DNA from: CAYMYN01 sp964394665
GTDB taxonomy: Bacteria; Planctomycetota; UBA1135; GCA-002686595
Direction of reading: 5' to 3'
Length of the DNA stretch: 64,000 bases
Assembly: GCA_964394665.1 (NCBI GenBank)
Contig: CAYMYN010000007.1
Location: 62,001 to 126,000 of the forward strand
The notes under the pieces are model-generated. The model was given only the letters and a program-made list of their open reading frames with translations. It searched no databases and had not been told where the DNA came from. This document shows positions 38,195 through 46,567 of this stretch, one piece after another. Within the stretch, counting starts at the first letter, position 1. Each line of letters starts with the position of its first letter. Made by a program: the position numbers and the translations under genes.

Positions 38195-39592
38195 ATGAGC
38201 GAAGAGCCCGCCAGACGCACCCGTGACGACGACCTCCCCGGGCGTCCACGCGTGATCGAGGCCGACCGCGACCTCCTGCGCGAGCTGGAGCAGGCCGGGC
38301 AGGACGCGCTGCGCGTGATCTCGCGCCTCGAGCGCTATGGGTACCAGGCCTACCTCGTGGGCGGCTGCGTGCGCGATCTCCTGATCGGCCGCGCACCCAA
38401 GGACTTCGACGTCGCCACCAGCGCGCACCCGCGCCAGGTCAAGCGCCTGTTCCGCAACGGGCGCATCATCGGACGGCGCTTCCGCCTGGTGCACGTACGC
38501 TACGGCGAACGCGTGATCGAGACGGCCACCTTCCGCTCCGAGCCGGGGGAGCGCGAAGGCGACGACCCCGAGGACCTCCTGATCGTCGAGGACAACGAGT
38601 ACGGCACCGCCGAGGAGGACGCACGGCGACGCGACTTCACGGTCAACGGCCTGTTCCTCGACCCGACGCGCATGCGCATCATCGACTACGTCGGCGGGCT
38701 GGTGGACCTCGAAGCCGGCCTGCTGCGGGCCATCGGCGATCCGCCCGTGCGCATGGCCGAGGACCCGGTGCGGATCCTGCGCGCGATCAAGTTCGCCACG
38801 CGCCTGGCCTTCCGCATCGAGGACCGTACCTGGCAGGCGATGGTGCACCACGCGCCCGAGCTCGCCCGCTCCGCGGCGCCGCGCGTGCTCGAGGAGATCC
38901 TGCGCCTGATGCGCTCGGGCACCGCCCTGGGGGCCTTCAAGAAGCTGCGCTCCTGCGGAGCGTTGGGCGTGATCCTGCCGCCCCTCGACGAACACCTGGG
39001 CCTCCCGGGCGACGAATCGAAGGAGACGCTCGAGCGCGCGGGGATCTTCTGGCGTCAGCTCGAGGCCCTCGACGCCCAGGTCCACGCGGGCCACGAGCCG
39101 AGCGCGGCGGTGCTCATCGGCCTGCTCTTCCACGACATCGTCGAGCGCCAGGCCGATCCCGAACGGCGCACGCTCCCCGGTGAGCCGCGCGATCTCCTGC
39201 ACGTCTCGGGCGAGGTGCTCGACCCCTTGACCGAGGCGGCGCGCCTCTCGCGCCGCGACACGGCCCGCGCCCGCCGCATCATCCTGCAGCAGCGCCGCTT
39301 CCTGCAGCCCTCGACCAAACGCTTCCGCCCGCGGCTCTTCTGCCTCTCCGAGGACTTCCCCGAGTCGCTCGAGCTCTTCCGCCTGCGCTCCCAGGCCCTC
39401 GGCCAGGGCTGGGACATCTACGAGGCCTGGGTCGAGCGCTCGCGTCGAGCCCAGGAGACCTCCGGCGAGGAGTCGGAGCAGGAACAACGCGCCGGTCGCC
39501 GCCGGCGGCGCCGGGGCCGCGGGCCGCGGCGCCGGGGCGCGGGCGAGGAGCAGGGCTCCGCCGGCCTGGGCGCAGGCGCGGACTCGGGCTGA
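38195..39592 (+). CDS. pcnB: Poly(A) polymerase / nucleotidyltransferase
   Basis: 465 residues from the ATG at 38195. A class II nucleotidyltransferase. Catalytic motif LVGGCVRDLLIGRAPKDFD carries the metal-binding Asp pair, and RRRDFTVNGLFLD and RAIKFATRLAFRIE follow. GRRFRLVHVRYGERVIETATF matches the form that marks PcnB-type poly(A) polymerases rather than CCA-adding enzymes. The local tRNAs all encode CCA, which agrees. The C-terminal 50 residues are Arg-rich and probably bind RNA. A CCA-repair role cannot be excluded. Confidence 0.88.
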   Translation: MSEEPARRTRDDDLPGRPRVIEADRDLLRELEQAGQDALRVISRLERYGYQAYLVGGCVRDLLIGRAPKDFDVATSAHPRQVKRLFRNGRIIGRRFRLVHVRYGERVIETATFRSEPGEREGDDPEDLLIVEDNEYGTAEEDARRRDFTVNGLFLDPTRMRIIDYVGGLVDLEAGLLRAIGDPPVRMAEDPVRILRAIKFATRLAFRIEDRTWQAMVHHAPELARSAAPRVLEEILRLMRSGTALGAFKKLRSCGALGVILPPLDEHLGLPGDESKETLERAGIFWRQLEALDAQVHAGHEPSAAVLIGLLFHDIVERQADPERRTLPGEPRDLLHVSGEVLDPLTEAARLSRRDTARARRIILQQRRFLQPSTKRFRPRLFCLSEDFPESLELFRLRSQALGQGWDIYEAWVERSRRAQETSGEESEQEQRAGRRRRRRGRGPRRRGAGEEQGSAGLGAGADSG

Positions 39593-40049
39593 GCCGGGCG
39601 TGCGGCCGCGCGCCGGAGGGGCTCCTCCCGGCCGGCGCGCGGCCGGAAATCCACGCCGGACGCCGCTCGCCCCGTCGGCCCGGGATACGGTTCCTTGGTT
39701 CGACACCGAAGTTCCTTCCGGGGTGACCGACCGTCGCTCTCGATGCCGAAACGGCACCGGCCAGCGCCCGGACTTGCGGTGATCCGGGTGCACCTTCCTC
39801 ACCAACGGCCGGTGAGCGGTGCGTGTCCGGCCACCCCGCGCGGGGAAGGGACGGAGGACGTCGATCCAGGGTCGGAGGGGGAATCCTTCCTCCTCCTCCG
39901 GCACACTCGCCAGTGCGGGGAGCGGTCCCATCCGGACCGCTCCCCCGTTTCACTTCCCGGGTCCTGCCCCGCATCGGCGCCGGGCCGTGCCCCGCCGGGG
40001 GGACGGGACCTGGCTCGCCACGCGCCGGCGCGCCTGGCAAGCTCATGCG
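39593..40049. other. 457-base gene-free region with terminator-like hairpin
   Basis: It lies between pcnB and the exported protein at 40050. No believable protein gene. Composition is less GC-rich around 39690-39760. It ends with a good hairpin (39917-39945) about 325 bases after the pcnB stop, too far for a simple pcnB terminator. A small RNA between them is possible, but I recognise no known RNA family. Confidence 0.4.
39917..39945 (+). terminator. Rho-independent-like terminator
   Basis: GGGGAGCGGTCC (39917-39928), loop CATCC, GGACCGCTCCCC (39934-39945): a 12-bp perfect stem followed by CGTTTCACTT, a modest T-rich trail. Confidence 0.6.
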
Positions 40050-41171
40050 ATGGCACGACCCGTCGCTTGGGCCCTGGCCGCGCTGTGCGCCGCGTCCCTG
40101 GGAGGGAGCGCGCAGGAACCCGCGCCGCCCGCCGCCGATGGGGTGCGGGAGCGCAGCGACGACGAGTTGCGCGCGGCGTGGAAGCGCCTGCCGGAGGAGC
40201 GACGCCGCGAGGTGCTCGAGTGGGTGCGCTTCGAGCTCGACTTCGAAGGGTCCTTCCAACAGAACCTCCTGCGGCACGCGCTCGGGATCGCTCCCCGGCC
40301 CGCGGCCGAGTGGCCGGCCGCAGCCCCGGCCCCGGTGTACGACCCCACGCTGCACGCACCCGCGCAGCCGATCGCGCGCAAGCCCCTGCCCGAGGACGGG
40401 GCGCGGGCCCAAGCGCTGCGGGCGCGGGTCTTCGCCCGCGTCCCGGCGCGGCGGCTCGACAGCGCCTGGAGCTACGACTACGGCGCGCAGGAGCTGCGCC
40501 GCGCCGAGCGGGCCGCGGACACCTTGCGCCACTTCGAGAACCTGCTGGCCGGGTTCCCCGTCGATCTCGACCTGGCCGAGGCGCTGGTCGAGCTGCGGCT
40601 CGACGACGGCGCGCAACGCGTGGCCCTGGCGGCCTTCGCCCACGCCTACGCCGATCGCGGCGGGGCGGTGTTCCCGGGGGTCACGCTGTACGACGCGTGG
40701 TGCTCGGGAATCCAGATGGAGATGCCCGACGTCGAGTGCCTCGGCCTCGTGCACGACATCCTCGGCGACTGGAAGACCTGGCGCGCGCCCGTGCCCGCCG
40801 GCCGCCAACGGGAGCTCTATGCGCGCATCGAGGGGCTCTTCCAGGCTGCGCACCACCACCGCGGCCTGCGCCACGCGTTGGCGCGCACCTACCTCATCGC
40901 CGACCCGGTGCTGCGCGACGGCTATGGCCCGCACGTCGAGCGCTTCCACGCCCTGTGGGACCTCGCGAGCTCCGATCCGGCGCGCCTCGCCGCCGAGCTG
41001 CCGGCCGCGGCCGAGCGATCGGCCTGGTTGGAGGCCCTGGTGGAGCGCCTGCGCGCGGAGCCCGAGAGCCTGGAGCGCGGCCGCGTGCGCCGCGCCGCGC
41101 TCGCCGCCGACCAACTCCGGGTCCGCGCGACGCTGGCGCGGGTGATGGAGCTGTCCGGGGCCCTGGAGTAG
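40050..41171 (+). CDS. Exported protein of unknown function
   Basis: 373 residues from the ATG at 40050. Signal peptide (ALAALCAASLGGSAQ, cleavage near residue 22). The mature part is helical, with an Arg-rich region (KRLPEERRREVLEWVRFELD) and a Tyr/Trp-containing centre (SAWSYDYGAQELRR). Not recognised and no catalytic motif. It ends 30 bases before the convergent DUF1294 gene. Confidence 0.65.
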   Translation: MARPVAWALAALCAASLGGSAQEPAPPAADGVRERSDDELRAAWKRLPEERRREVLEWVRFELDFEGSFQQNLLRHALGIAPRPAAEWPAAAPAPVYDPTLHAPAQPIARKPLPEDGARAQALRARVFARVPARRLDSAWSYDYGAQELRRAERAADTLRHFENLLAGFPVDLDLAEALVELRLDDGAQRVALAAFAHAYADRGGAVFPGVTLYDAWCSGIQMEMPDVECLGLVHDILGDWKTWRAPVPAGRQRELYARIEGLFQAAHHHRGLRHALARTYLIADPVLRDGYGPHVERFHALWDLASSDPARLAAELPAAAERSAWLEALVERLRAEPESLERGRVRRAALAADQLRVRATLARVMELSGALE

Positions 41172-41201
41172 CAGGCTCCCACGGATCGGCCGCCACCCTC
41201 G

Positions 41202-41480
41202 TCACGCCTGCAGCAGGAACCAGGCGACGAGCCCGCCGTGCGCCAGGGCGAGGATCAGGGTGAACGCCACGAAGCCGGCCTTGCGCAGCTTGTGGCGGAA
41301 GACGCGCATCGCGAGCAGCGCGCCGGGCCAGCCGCCCAGGAGCGCCAGCAGGTGCAGGTGCGCCTCGGGCACGCGCCGCCGGCCCAGGCGCGCCGCCCGT
41401 TTGTCGAAGCCGTACACGGCGAAGGCGAGCGCGCTGAAGAGCAGCGTGGTGACCCACAGGAGCTGCAGGGGTTCGTTCAT
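41202..41480 (-). CDS. DUF1294 small membrane protein
   Basis: 92 residues with three hydrophobic helices and the DUF1294 pattern AFAVYGFDKRAARLGRRRVPE, shown partly as YGFDKRAARLGRRRVPE, then LLALLGGWPGALLAMRVFRHK. Function of the family is unknown. Its ATG overlaps the flavoprotein stop (ATGA). Confidence 0.85.
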   Translation of the reverse strand: MNEPLQLLWVTTLLFSALAFAVYGFDKRAARLGRRRVPEAHLHLLALLGGWPGALLAMRVFRHKLRKAGFVAFTLILALAHGGLVAWFLLQA

Positions 41481-42805
41481 CGCACCGAGCGCGGGGAAGC
41501 CAGGGCGCGCAGGGCCATCTCCGCGCTGGCGAAGGCCGCCTGGAAGGAGAGTCCGCCGATCGGGCCACACAGGTCCAGCAGCTCGCCCACGACGAACAGA
41601 CCCGGGAGCGCGTTCACCTCCATGGTCGCCGGCGAGACCTCGCGCAGGGCGAGACCGCCGGCGGTGACCTCGGCCTGGTCCCAGCCGAGGGTGCCGTGGA
41701 TCGGGACCACCAACCCCTTGAGCGCCTCGACCAGGGCGTGTCGTTGGGCTTTCGAGATGCCGTTCGCGCGCGGGTTCTCCCCGACCAGGCCCGCTTGGCG
41801 CGCGGCGGCGGACACCAGCCGTCGCGGGACGTGCTCGGCGAGCACGCGCGCCAGGTGCGGAGCGCCGGGACGGGCGCCGGCCTCGAGCAGCAACGCGCGC
41901 AGCGCCTCGCGCGACAGGTCCGGCACGAGGTCGAGGGCGAGCTCGAGGTCCGGGGCGTCCTGCCCGCGCCGGCGCAGGGCGTCCCGTCGCGCGACGGGCG
42001 CGGAGAGGTCCATCGCGGCGGGCCCGGACAGGCCCTGGTGCGTGAAGACCAGCGGGCGCCGGCGCCGGCCGAGCTCCCGCGTCGCGCCGCCCGAGCCGCG
42101 GGCGAGCAGGCGCGCCTCGGCGTCCTGGAGGGCGAGGCCCGCCAACTCGCGCACCCAGGGGACCTCGCTGACCAGGGGCACGAGCGCGGGCACGGGCTCG
42201 ACCACCTCGAGACCGAGGGCGGAGAGCCAGGCGTAGCCCTCGCCCTCGGTGCCCGTGCGCGGATAGCTCTTGCCCCCGGCGGCCAGCACGACCCGCTCGG
42301 CGATCACGCGCCGCTCCAAGAGGTGCAGCACGAAGCGCCCGTTCCAGGGCTCGAGGGCGCGCAGCGGCGACTCGAGCCACAGCTCGGCTCCCGCCGCTGC
42401 AGCGTCGCGCTCGAGCGCGTCGCGCACGTCCCGCGCCCGTTGGCTGGCCGGGAACACCTTCTCGAGGGGCGCCTCGACGGTCGGCACGCCGAGTTCCTCG
42501 AAGCGCCTCCGGACGGCGTGCGGGGGCAGGGTGCGCAGGGCGGGGCGCAGGAATCGCTCGCCCTGGGGGCCGAACAGGCGCGCGGCCCCGTCGGCGTCGA
42601 GGGTCGTCGTCAGGTTGCAGCGCGTCCCTCCGCTGGCGAGCACCTTGGTGCCCGTGCGGGAGGTCTTCTCGAGCAACAACGTGCGCCGCCCGCCGCGCGC
42701 GATGCCCGCGGCGGCCCACAGGCCCGCCGCGCCCGCGCCGACGACCGCAACTTCGACTTCGACTTCGACCGGCGAGTCCGGCTGCGCGGCGCCCTCACCC
42801 CCCAC
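41477..42805 (-). CDS. HI0933/BaiN-type flavoprotein
   Basis: 442 residues. An FAD-dependent oxidoreductase family of largely unknown substrate. The dinucleotide motif VVGAGAAGLWAA is near residues 20-32. LASGGTRCNLT corresponds to the family block SGGGRCN. FTHQGLSGPAAMDLS and GLFVVGELLDLCGPIGG near the C-terminus are diagnostic. The start overlaps the end of dusB by 11 bases and the stop overlaps DUF1294, so dusB, this gene and DUF1294 form a coupled unit. Confidence 0.85.
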   Translation of the reverse strand: MGGEGAAQPDSPVEVEVEVAVVGAGAAGLWAAAGIARGGRRTLLLEKTSRTGTKVLASGGTRCNLTTTLDADGAARLFGPQGERFLRPALRTLPPHAVRRRFEELGVPTVEAPLEKVFPASQRARDVRDALERDAAAAGAELWLESPLRALEPWNGRFVLHLLERRVIAERVVLAAGGKSYPRTGTEGEGYAWLSALGLEVVEPVPALVPLVSEVPWVRELAGLALQDAEARLLARGSGGATRELGRRRRPLVFTHQGLSGPAAMDLSAPVARRDALRRRGQDAPDLELALDLVPDLSREALRALLLEAGARPGAPHLARVLAEHVPRRLVSAAARQAGLVGENPRANGISKAQRHALVEALKGLVVPIHGTLGWDQAEVTAGGLALREVSPATMEVNALPGLFVVGELLDLCGPIGGLSFQAAFASAEMALRALASPRSVR

Positions 42806-44045
42806 CGCAGAGCGCCCTCTCGAGTTCGTCCAGCGCCGCGGCGTCCCGCGGGCCGCTGGGCGGCGTGTCGTCGTCGCGGTCGGCGAGGTAGCCGTGGGGC
42901 AGCTTCACGACCTGGGTGTGACCGCGCTTGGCGCGCCCCACGCGCAGGGCGTGCACGGGGAAGGGCGCCGTCGGATCGAGCTCGGCGAGGATCGCGTCCA
43001 GCTCCGCCAGGGTCGAGATGCGCGCCAGTCGGTCGCGCACCTCGGCCGAGCCGGGAAAGCCCTTCGTGTACCAGGCCCCCCACTTGCGCATCTGGCGCAT
43101 GCCGTGGTCCTGGCCGAAGAACTCGGCCAGGTAGGCCGCGTGTTCGCGGGCGATCTCCACGATCTCGCCCAGGCGCGGCGGCAGGTCCGGTTCGCGGCCC
43201 TCGCACACCTGGGCCAGCTCGCGGAACAGCCAGGGCCGACCGAGGCAGCCGCGGCCGACGATCACGCCCGCGCAGCCGGTCTGGCGCAGCATGCGCAGCG
43301 CGTCCCAGCACTCCCAGATGTCGCCGTTGCCCAGCACCGGGATCGCGAGCGCTGCGACGAGCTCGGCGATGGCGTTCCAGTCGGCCTCCCCGGAATAGAG
43401 CTCGGACGCCGTGCGCGCATGCAATCCGATCGCGGCGGCGCCTTCCTCCTGGGCCACCCGTCCCGCGTCGCGGTAGGTGAGCAGCTCCCCGTCGATCCCC
43501 TTGCGCACCTTGATCGTCACCGGCACCGCACCCGCGGCGCCGACCGCGGCGCGCACGAGGCGCGCGAGCAGACGCGGCTTGACCGGGATCGCGCTGCCGC
43601 CGCCGGCGCGCGTGACCTTCGGCACGGGGCAGCCGAAGTTCATGTCGACGTGGTGCACGCCATCGTCGACGAGGGAGCGCACCATCTCGGACACGTCGAG
43701 CGGATCGGCGCCGTAGACCTGCACCGAGCGCGGCCGCTCGTCGGGATGCCCGCTGGCGAGCAGCCGCGTGAGGCGGTTGCCCATCAGGTAGCCGCGGGCC
43801 GTGATCATCTCCGACACGTACAGCCCGGCGCCGAAGCGCCGGCACAGGCGGCGGAAGGGGTAGTTGGTGACCCCCGCCATCGGCGCGAGCACCACCGGCG
43901 GCCAGACCTCGAGCGCGCCCAGGCACAGGGGAGCGAACTCCCCGGGCCGCGCCGGCGGGACGTCGAGATTCAGCTCGCTGGCGACCCGTTCGTCCCGCGA
44001 GGGGGGCGGGGCCGCGGAATCGGAGCGCGGGTCGGAGGCGGACAT
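42795..44045 (-). CDS. dusB: tRNA-dihydrouridine synthase
   Basis: 416 residues from the ATG at 44045. A flavin enzyme that reduces uridines in tRNA. Motifs: VVLAPMAGVTNYPFRRLCRR (FMN site), VDMNFGCPVPKVTRAGGGSA with the catalytic Cys, IGLHARTASELYSG and VLGNGDIW, then GVIVGRGCLGRPWLF. DusB-type is favoured, but the Dus class is not certain. A structured leader lies upstream (44083-44206). Confidence 0.9.
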   Translation of the reverse strand: MSASDPRSDSAAPPPSRDERVASELNLDVPPARPGEFAPLCLGALEVWPPVVLAPMAGVTNYPFRRLCRRFGAGLYVSEMITARGYLMGNRLTRLLASGHPDERPRSVQVYGADPLDVSEMVRSLVDDGVHHVDMNFGCPVPKVTRAGGGSAIPVKPRLLARLVRAAVGAAGAVPVTIKVRKGIDGELLTYRDAGRVAQEEGAAAIGLHARTASELYSGEADWNAIAELVAALAIPVLGNGDIWECWDALRMLRQTGCAGVIVGRGCLGRPWLFRELAQVCEGREPDLPPRLGEIVEIAREHAAYLAEFFGQDHGMRQMRKWGAWYTKGFPGSAEVRDRLARISTLAELDAILAELDPTAPFPVHALRVGRAKRGHTQVVKLPHGYLADRDDDTPPSGPRDAAALDELERALCGGG

Positions 44046-44082
44046 CGCCGCGCATCGTAGCCCGCGGCGCGCCCGACAAGGA

Positions 44083-44106
44083 CGCGGCGGGCCGGAGCCC
44101 GCCGCG
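44083..44106 (-). promoter_or_regulatory. GC hairpin in the dusB leader
   Basis: CGCGGCGGGC (44083-44092), loop CGGA, GCCCGCCGCG (44097-44106), 38 bases before the dusB start. Possibly an attenuator, or part of the leader structure described next. Confidence 0.45.
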
Positions 44107-44120
44107 CGAAGGACTCGGCA

Positions 44121-44206
44121 GACGGGCTCTCTCAGGACCCGTCCGGCTGGCCCGGGTACGCGGGCCATCAGGTTCTCTCCGGGCTCCGCCGGGTAGGCGG
44201 AACCTG
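44121..44206 (-). promoter_or_regulatory. Three-stem structured leader element
   Basis: Three consecutive stems: GACGGG/CCCGTC (44121-44143), TGGCCCG/CGGGCCA (44148-44167) and CAGGTT/AACCTG (44069+100 to 44206, arms at 44169-44174 and 44201-44206) with CCGCC/GGCGG nested inside. Transcribed toward dusB it reads GAACCTGAT before the second stem. This resembles part of a TPP riboswitch, but the CUGAGA element does not precede it. The class is unknown. Confidence 0.4.
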
Positions 44207-44323
44207 CTCCGTCCTCCTTCTCCAGGGGAAACCGATCGGCGGACGGCGGGGGAACCAGCGGAAAAGTTCGCGCGAGGCGCGGCGGCGAGCCAGAGTCGGG
44301 ATGCCCGCCGGTCCGCCCCGGCG

Positions 44324-46417
44324 TCAGTCCTCCCCGTCGCCCGTCGGCGGATCGCCGGGCGCCGGATCCCCGTCCCCGGGCTCGACCACCGGAGCCGGAG
44401 CGCGGCTCGCGACCCGGTCCGGGGGCAGGGCCAGGCCCGGCCCGCCGAAGGTGCGGGTCTCCAGGCCCTCCATGCGCACCCGACCGCGGCCCAGCACGCG
44501 TTCGAGGCGCTCGAGTCCGCCGTGCGCGCGGAAGGTGGCCACCAGGGGGCCCTGGGTGGTGCGCACGGCGTGGATGCCCCCCGGGCGCACCTCGAGGGCC
44601 CAGGGGCCCACGGCCGGCTCGAGATCCTCGAAGTAGACCGCGTCGAAGGCGCCGGCTCGGACGTGTTGGGCGAGGATCAGGGCCGCCGTCGCGCTGCCCG
44701 CGTCGACCAGCATGGGCCGCAGGGTGGTCGAGTTGTTGTCGACCTGGACGCCGTTGAGCAGGCGGCGCACGTGGAATTGGCCGCCGATGCGCCGGCCTTC
44801 GACCTCGATGCGGTTGGGGCCGGTGCGCAGCACGAGCTCGAAGGAAACCAGGGTCGGCCGCACCAGCCCCGTGACGCTCTCGACGTCGGCGATGCGCTGC
44901 ACGAGGTGCAGCTCGGTGGCCGTCTGGCCCACGCCGCCCGGCGTGACCACCCGTCCGACGTACGCCGTGGCCCCATCGGGCTGGCGCACGACGGCGTAGC
45001 GCTCGGCGCTGTAGCGCTGCTCGTAGGCGCTGGTCTCGACGTACCCGGCCAGCACGACCGCGCCCTCCGGCAGGTCCGGGGGCGGCACCTCGATCGGCTG
45101 GGCATCGCGCAGGCGCAGCTCGTCCTGGGCCGCGACGAGACGCGCGCGCAGCCCGTCGAGTTCCTCCCGCTCGAGCACCCGGCCGCGCAGCACGACGACC
45201 TGCGGCCGACGCAGGGAAGCGAGGCTCTCCCGCGGATCCCCCTCGACCACGAGCAGGTCCGCCACGCGTCCGGGCTCGAGCGTGCCGCGGCGATCCGCGA
45301 GCCCGAGCACACGCGCCGCTCCGGCCGTCGCGTGGCGCAGCACCTCGATGGGCGGGATCCCGGCCTCGACCCACAGGGCGAGCTCGTCGTGCAGCGCCTC
45401 GCCCGGGGGCAACCAGGGGTTGGGGCTGCCGCTGCCCGGGACGAGGGGCACGCCGGCCCCGTGCAGGGCCAGGAGCAGCGCGCCTTGGGCGGCCACGACC
45501 CGTCGCCCCAGCGCCAGGTAGTCCGGCTCGAACAGCGGCGTGCGCAGGGCGAGCTCGGCCCGCCAGAGGCTGGCGTACTGGGAGCTCAGGGGCGCGAGCA
45601 GCTCCGCGGCGCGCTCGCCCGGATCCTCGACCCGCAGCGCGTAGGCGCGCAGCAGCGGCGTGAGCGCGGCGCCGCTCGCGCGCAGGGCCTCGATCGCATC
45701 GGCGAGCGCCCCGGGGTCCGCGTCCTCCCAGTCCAAGGTGCGACCGCCGGGGCCACCCGCGAGCACGCTCTCGAGGTACAGCAGCCCGTGCTGGCCCTTC
45801 GCCAGGGCCTCGCCGAGGCCGACCCCGTTGGGCAGCGGCCCCCAGACGCTCAGCCCCGCCCCATCCCCGAGCTCGATCAGGCGCTCCCAGGCCGGCCGCG
45901 GGATACCGCGGTGGAAGGAGAGGAAGTCGACCGAGGGCCGCCCCTCCAACTCGGCCTGCGCGTCGAGCACGAGGAGCCGGGCGAGCTTGTCGTCGACCTC
46001 GGCCGCGTTCGTGACGACGATCGACTCGGTCGTGGCGGGCGGCACGCCGTCGAAGACCGCGCCGGAGATCCACAGCTCCGGACCGGGCGCGTTGTCGCGC
46101 ACGGCGGGCCGGGCGGCGATGAAGATGCGGCCGAGGTCGTTGCCCACGTCGCGGGCCAGGGTGATGCCCGCGATCACGTACAGCGGGTCGTGCTCGAGGT
46201 CGTGGTGGATCATCCCGTCCACCAGCCCGGGCAGGACGTGTCGGCCCCGCGCGTCGATCGTCTCGGCGTCCTCGGGGGCCTCGAGCCCCACGCCGACGGC
46301 CTCGATGCGGCCGTCCCGCACCAGGACGTCCGCCACCCGGGCGCCCTCGCCGGGGGTCATCGGGTGCAGCGTGCCGCCGCTGATCAGGACCGTCTGCAGG
46401 AGGAGGATCGGGTTCAT
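44324..46417 (-). CDS. Amidohydrolase-like protein with degenerate metal site
   Basis: 697 residues. Residues 1-450 follow the imidazolonepropionase-type amidohydrolase layout: LISGGTLHPM, VLPGLVDGMI, then GEALHDELALWVEAGIPPIE and GTLEPGRVADLLVVEGDP. The key metal ligands are changed: DxHxH is D67-G-M69-I-H71 (first His lost), and the GTDS aspartate is Gly330 in PGSGSPNP. Residues 460-697 are an extra beta-rich domain with an acidic Pro-rich end. It is probably not a normal hydrolase. No strong signal peptide is visible. Divergent from the RlmI-type gene. Confidence 0.75.
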   Translation of the reverse strand: MNPILLLQTVLISGGTLHPMTPGEGARVADVLVRDGRIEAVGVGLEAPEDAETIDARGRHVLPGLVDGMIHHDLEHDPLYVIAGITLARDVGNDLGRIFIAARPAVRDNAPGPELWISGAVFDGVPPATTESIVVTNAAEVDDKLARLLVLDAQAELEGRPSVDFLSFHRGIPRPAWERLIELGDGAGLSVWGPLPNGVGLGEALAKGQHGLLYLESVLAGGPGGRTLDWEDADPGALADAIEALRASGAALTPLLRAYALRVEDPGERAAELLAPLSSQYASLWRAELALRTPLFEPDYLALGRRVVAAQGALLLALHGAGVPLVPGSGSPNPWLPPGEALHDELALWVEAGIPPIEVLRHATAGAARVLGLADRRGTLEPGRVADLLVVEGDPRESLASLRRPQVVVLRGRVLEREELDGLRARLVAAQDELRLRDAQPIEVPPPDLPEGAVVLAGYVETSAYEQRYSAERYAVVRQPDGATAYVGRVVTPGGVGQTATELHLVQRIADVESVTGLVRPTLVSFELVLRTGPNRIEVEGRRIGGQFHVRRLLNGVQVDNNSTTLRPMLVDAGSATAALILAQHVRAGAFDAVYFEDLEPAVGPWALEVRPGGIHAVRTTQGPLVATFRAHGGLERLERVLGRGRVRMEGLETRTFGGPGLALPPDRVASRAPAPVVEPGDGDPAPGDPPTGDGED

Positions 46418-46567
46418 GTCCAGGGGGGTCGGGTTCGGGAGCGGCGTGGCGGCGGAGCGGTCCGGGATGGCACTCTACGCCGCGCCACCCCGGCCGCGAG
46501 GACGCCCATTGTGCCGCGCGGGGCCCCGCGAGACCCGCCCCTCCCCTACCCCGGAACCCAGCGCACC

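Noticed and set aside
39593..40049. RNase P RNA, SRP RNA or 6S RNA
   Set aside because: None of the conserved core sequences of these RNAs can be read on either strand.
44121..44206. TPP riboswitch
   Set aside because: Only the GAACCTGAT-like piece fits. The CUGAGA element is not upstream and the P3 arm is missing.
44046..46073. Upstream extension of the dusB frame to a 1092-residue protein
   Set aside because: The extra part is antisense-frame noise over the amidohydrolase gene. dusB homology begins at the ATG at 44045.
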